Shown: piece after piece, positions 5,970-7,374 of the stretch
How positions within the stretch are numbered: the first letter of the stretch is position 1
How the letters are laid out: each line of letters starts with the position of its first letter
Assembly (NCBI GenBank): GCA_035363255.1
Contig: DAOSES010000040.1
Location: 1 to 7,374, forward strand
Length of the DNA stretch: 7,374 nucleotides
Reading direction: 5' to 3'
Source of the DNA: T3SED10-260 sp035363255
GTDB lineage: Bacteria; Caldisericota; Caldisericia; UBA6126
The notes under the pieces: generated by a model
What the model was told of the DNA's origin: nothing
What the model saw: the letters and a program-made list of their open reading frames with translations, nothing else
Databases searched by the model: none
Position numbers and translations under genes: made by a program

Positions 5970-7264
5970 GGATATATTTTTTCAATAGTTCGTGGGAAAG
6001 GAGCAGCTTCTCGGATATGATCAATCCCTGCCATCCACCCCACAAAGCGTTCCAAACCCATGCCAAAACCAGAATGAGGCACAGAGCCATATTTTCTTAG
6101 GTCCAGATACCAATCATATGTCTCTTGAGATAGACCTGCCTGCTGAATGCGTGCCAACAATTGCTCAGGATCGTGAACTCGCTGGCTTCCACCGATGATT
6201 TCACCATAGCCCTCAGGAGCCATAAGATCTGCAGCCAGTACTACCCGTGCATCGTTTGCATCGGGCAACATGTAAAAAGGGGTATTTTCCACGGGAAAAT
6301 GGGTGATAAAGACGGGCTGTTCATAATGACTGGAGATGATGGTTTCATCCAATCCAGTGATATCGTCTCCCCACTTTTTATCTCGTTGATGCGAATTTAA
6401 AAAATCCAACATTTTTTCATATTTGACCCGAGGAAAAGGAAGACGGATTTGATTCAGCTTGGAAACATCGCGCTCAAGGGCTTCCAACTCTTTGGAACAT
6501 TCCTTCAACACTCGCTGTATCAGGTAATAGACAAGATTTTCCTGGATGGATAGGTTTTCTTCATATTCCACGTAAGCCATTTCTGGTTCTACCATCCAAA
6601 ATTCGGTAAGGTGTCTGCGGGTTTTGGATTTTTCCGCCCGAAAGGTGGGTCCAAAGCAATACACCTTGCCAAATGCCATGGCTGCAGCTTCCTGATAGAG
6701 CTGACCTGTTTGTGATAGGTAGGCTTTTTCTCCAAAATAGTCGAGTTCAAAAAGAGTAGAAGAGCCTTCTGCAGCGGATCCTGTAAGAATCGGAGAATCA
6801 ATCAGGACAAAGCCCTGCTGGTTTAAAAAATCACGAATCCCTTGTTCGACCACTGCACGAATTCTTAGAAGGGCATGCTGTTTGGGGGATCGAATCCACA
6901 AATGTCTTTTTCCCATGAGAAAACCAACGCCATGCTCTTTTAAGGCGATAGGAAACTCCTCTGATAATTGGACTAAGTGTAAAGCTTTAACATCCATTTC
7001 AAAACCAAGAGGGGAGCGGCTTTCTGCTCGAATGGTACCATCAAGAATCACAGAGCTTTCCTGTCTCAGGTTTTTGCCCAATTCAAAAAGCTCTTCACCA
7101 ACTTCTGCTTTGGAAACCACACATTGCATGAATCCAGTGCCATCTCTGACGATTAAAAACAAGATTTTACCGCTGGATCGAAGATTAAAAACCCAACCCT
7201 TGAGACTAACCGTCTGATTGACAAAATCTGCTACCTTGTCAATGCTAAAGGTCTGTTTGTCCAT
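5966..7264 (-). CDS. asnS: Asparaginyl-tRNA synthetase
   Basis: This 432-residue class IIb synthetase charges tRNA-Asn with asparagine using ATP, in the cytoplasm. The N-terminal OB-fold anticodon-binding domain is seen at 15-100 (SLKGWVFNLRSSGKILFLIVRDG in part). The catalytic core has motif 1 around 136-160, and then LSQTGQLYQEAAA (183-195). Motif 2 is FRAEKSKTRRHLTEFWMVE (208-226), and motif 3 is GFGMGLERF (399-407). TGQLY and the motif 2 sequence favour AsnRS over the archaeal-type AspRS. The length equals bacterial AsnRS (about 430). A purine-rich SD (AGGGGAG, 7278-7272) is well placed. Only 36 nt separate it from the upstream gene, leaving no room for a T-box leader directly in front; co-transcription with the gene to the right is likely. 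It shares ATGA with holA. Confidence 0.96.
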   Translation of the reverse strand: MDKQTFSIDKVADFVNQTVSLKGWVFNLRSSGKILFLIVRDGTGFMQCVVSKAEVGEELFELGKNLRQESSVILDGTIRAESRSPLGFEMDVKALHLVQLSEEFPIALKEHGVGFLMGKRHLWIRSPKQHALLRIRAVVEQGIRDFLNQQGFVLIDSPILTGSAAEGSSTLFELDYFGEKAYLSQTGQLYQEAAAMAFGKVYCFGPTFRAEKSKTRRHLTEFWMVEPEMAYVEYEENLSIQENLVYYLIQRVLKECSKELEALERDVSKLNQIRLPFPRVKYEKMLDFLNSHQRDKKWGDDITGLDETIISSHYEQPVFITHFPVENTPFYMLPDANDARVVLAADLMAPEGYGEIIGGSQRVHDPEQLLARIQQAGLSQETYDWYLDLRKYGSVPHSGFGMGLERFVGWMAGIDHIREAAPFPRTIEKIYP

Positions 7265-7300
7265 TGTTCCTCTCCCCTCTTATATTAAGCGTTTCTTTTC

Positions 7301-7374
7301 TTATTTCTCGTAAATGACCGTGACTGTACGAGTAGCTGCATCCCATTCCACGATAGCTCCGAAAGCTTCGGAGA
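7301..7374 (-). CDS. C-terminal end of a protein with a copper-amine-oxidase-type stalk domain (partial)
   Basis: Only the last 23 residues and the stop are in the window: SEAFGAIVEWDAATRTVTV followed by IYEK. The pattern 'ALGA-x-V-x-W-D-x-x-T-x-T-V-T-V' is the ending of the copper amine oxidase N-terminal-like (stalk) repeat. It is common in exported proteins of Clostridia and Bacilli, usually with no amine oxidase activity. The gene begins beyond the right edge, so its other domains are unknown. It ends 36 nt before asnS, with no hairpin between, so the two may share a transcript. Confidence 0.7.
   Translation of the reverse strand, partial: SEAFGAIVEWDAATRTVTVIYEK

Noticed and set aside
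6882..7217. Plus-strand ORF of 111 codons
   Set aside because: It is wholly antisense to asnS, has no SD and shows no recognisable protein features; it is a shadow of the synthetase codons.

Overview
The window looks like chromosomal DNA of a low-GC Gram-positive-type bacterium (Firmicutes, probably Clostridia). This is inferred from strong AGGAGG-type ribosome binding sites, AT-rich codon use, an SLH-repeat lipoprotein, a C-terminal fragment that looks like a copper-amine-oxidase-type 'stalk' domain, and a bacterial AsnRS plus a holA/rpsT convergent pair. I see no rRNA, tRNA, CRISPR array or insertion sequence. The species cannot be named from the sequence alone.

Left edge (1-188, minus strand): the 5' end of a gene for a putative secreted protein. 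It has a near-perfect SD and ATG, but a (CT)9.5 dinucleotide tract just after the start puts the ATG one repeat unit out of frame with a clear signal peptide. This is the architecture of a slipped-strand phase-variable gene in the OFF register, and it is the most interesting element here. It is followed by a roughly 330-bp AT-rich divergent intergenic region (189-521) with five AACTAT hexamers and candidate promoters facing both ways.

Centre-left (522-4574, plus strand): three closely spaced genes, probably one operon. They encode a large lipoprotein that fuses SLH-like repeats to a peptide/oligopeptide-type ABC solute-binding domain; a flavodoxin-like protein with a C-terminal 2[4Fe-4S] ferredoxin domain (EFR1-type); and a short-chain dehydrogenase/reductase whose start overlaps the preceding gene by 8 nt. 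No permease or ATPase genes are in view. A functional link among the three is inferred from position only.

Centre (4618-4946, plus): rpsT, ribosomal protein S20, with its own candidate promoter. It ends 3 bp from the end of holA on the other strand.

Right (4950-7374, minus): a fragment of an upstream gene ending in a stalk-like domain, then asnS (asparaginyl-tRNA synthetase), then holA (DNA polymerase III delta). asnS and holA overlap by the four bases ATGA. This is a housekeeping operon read leftwards that joins aminoacylation to the replisome clamp loader.
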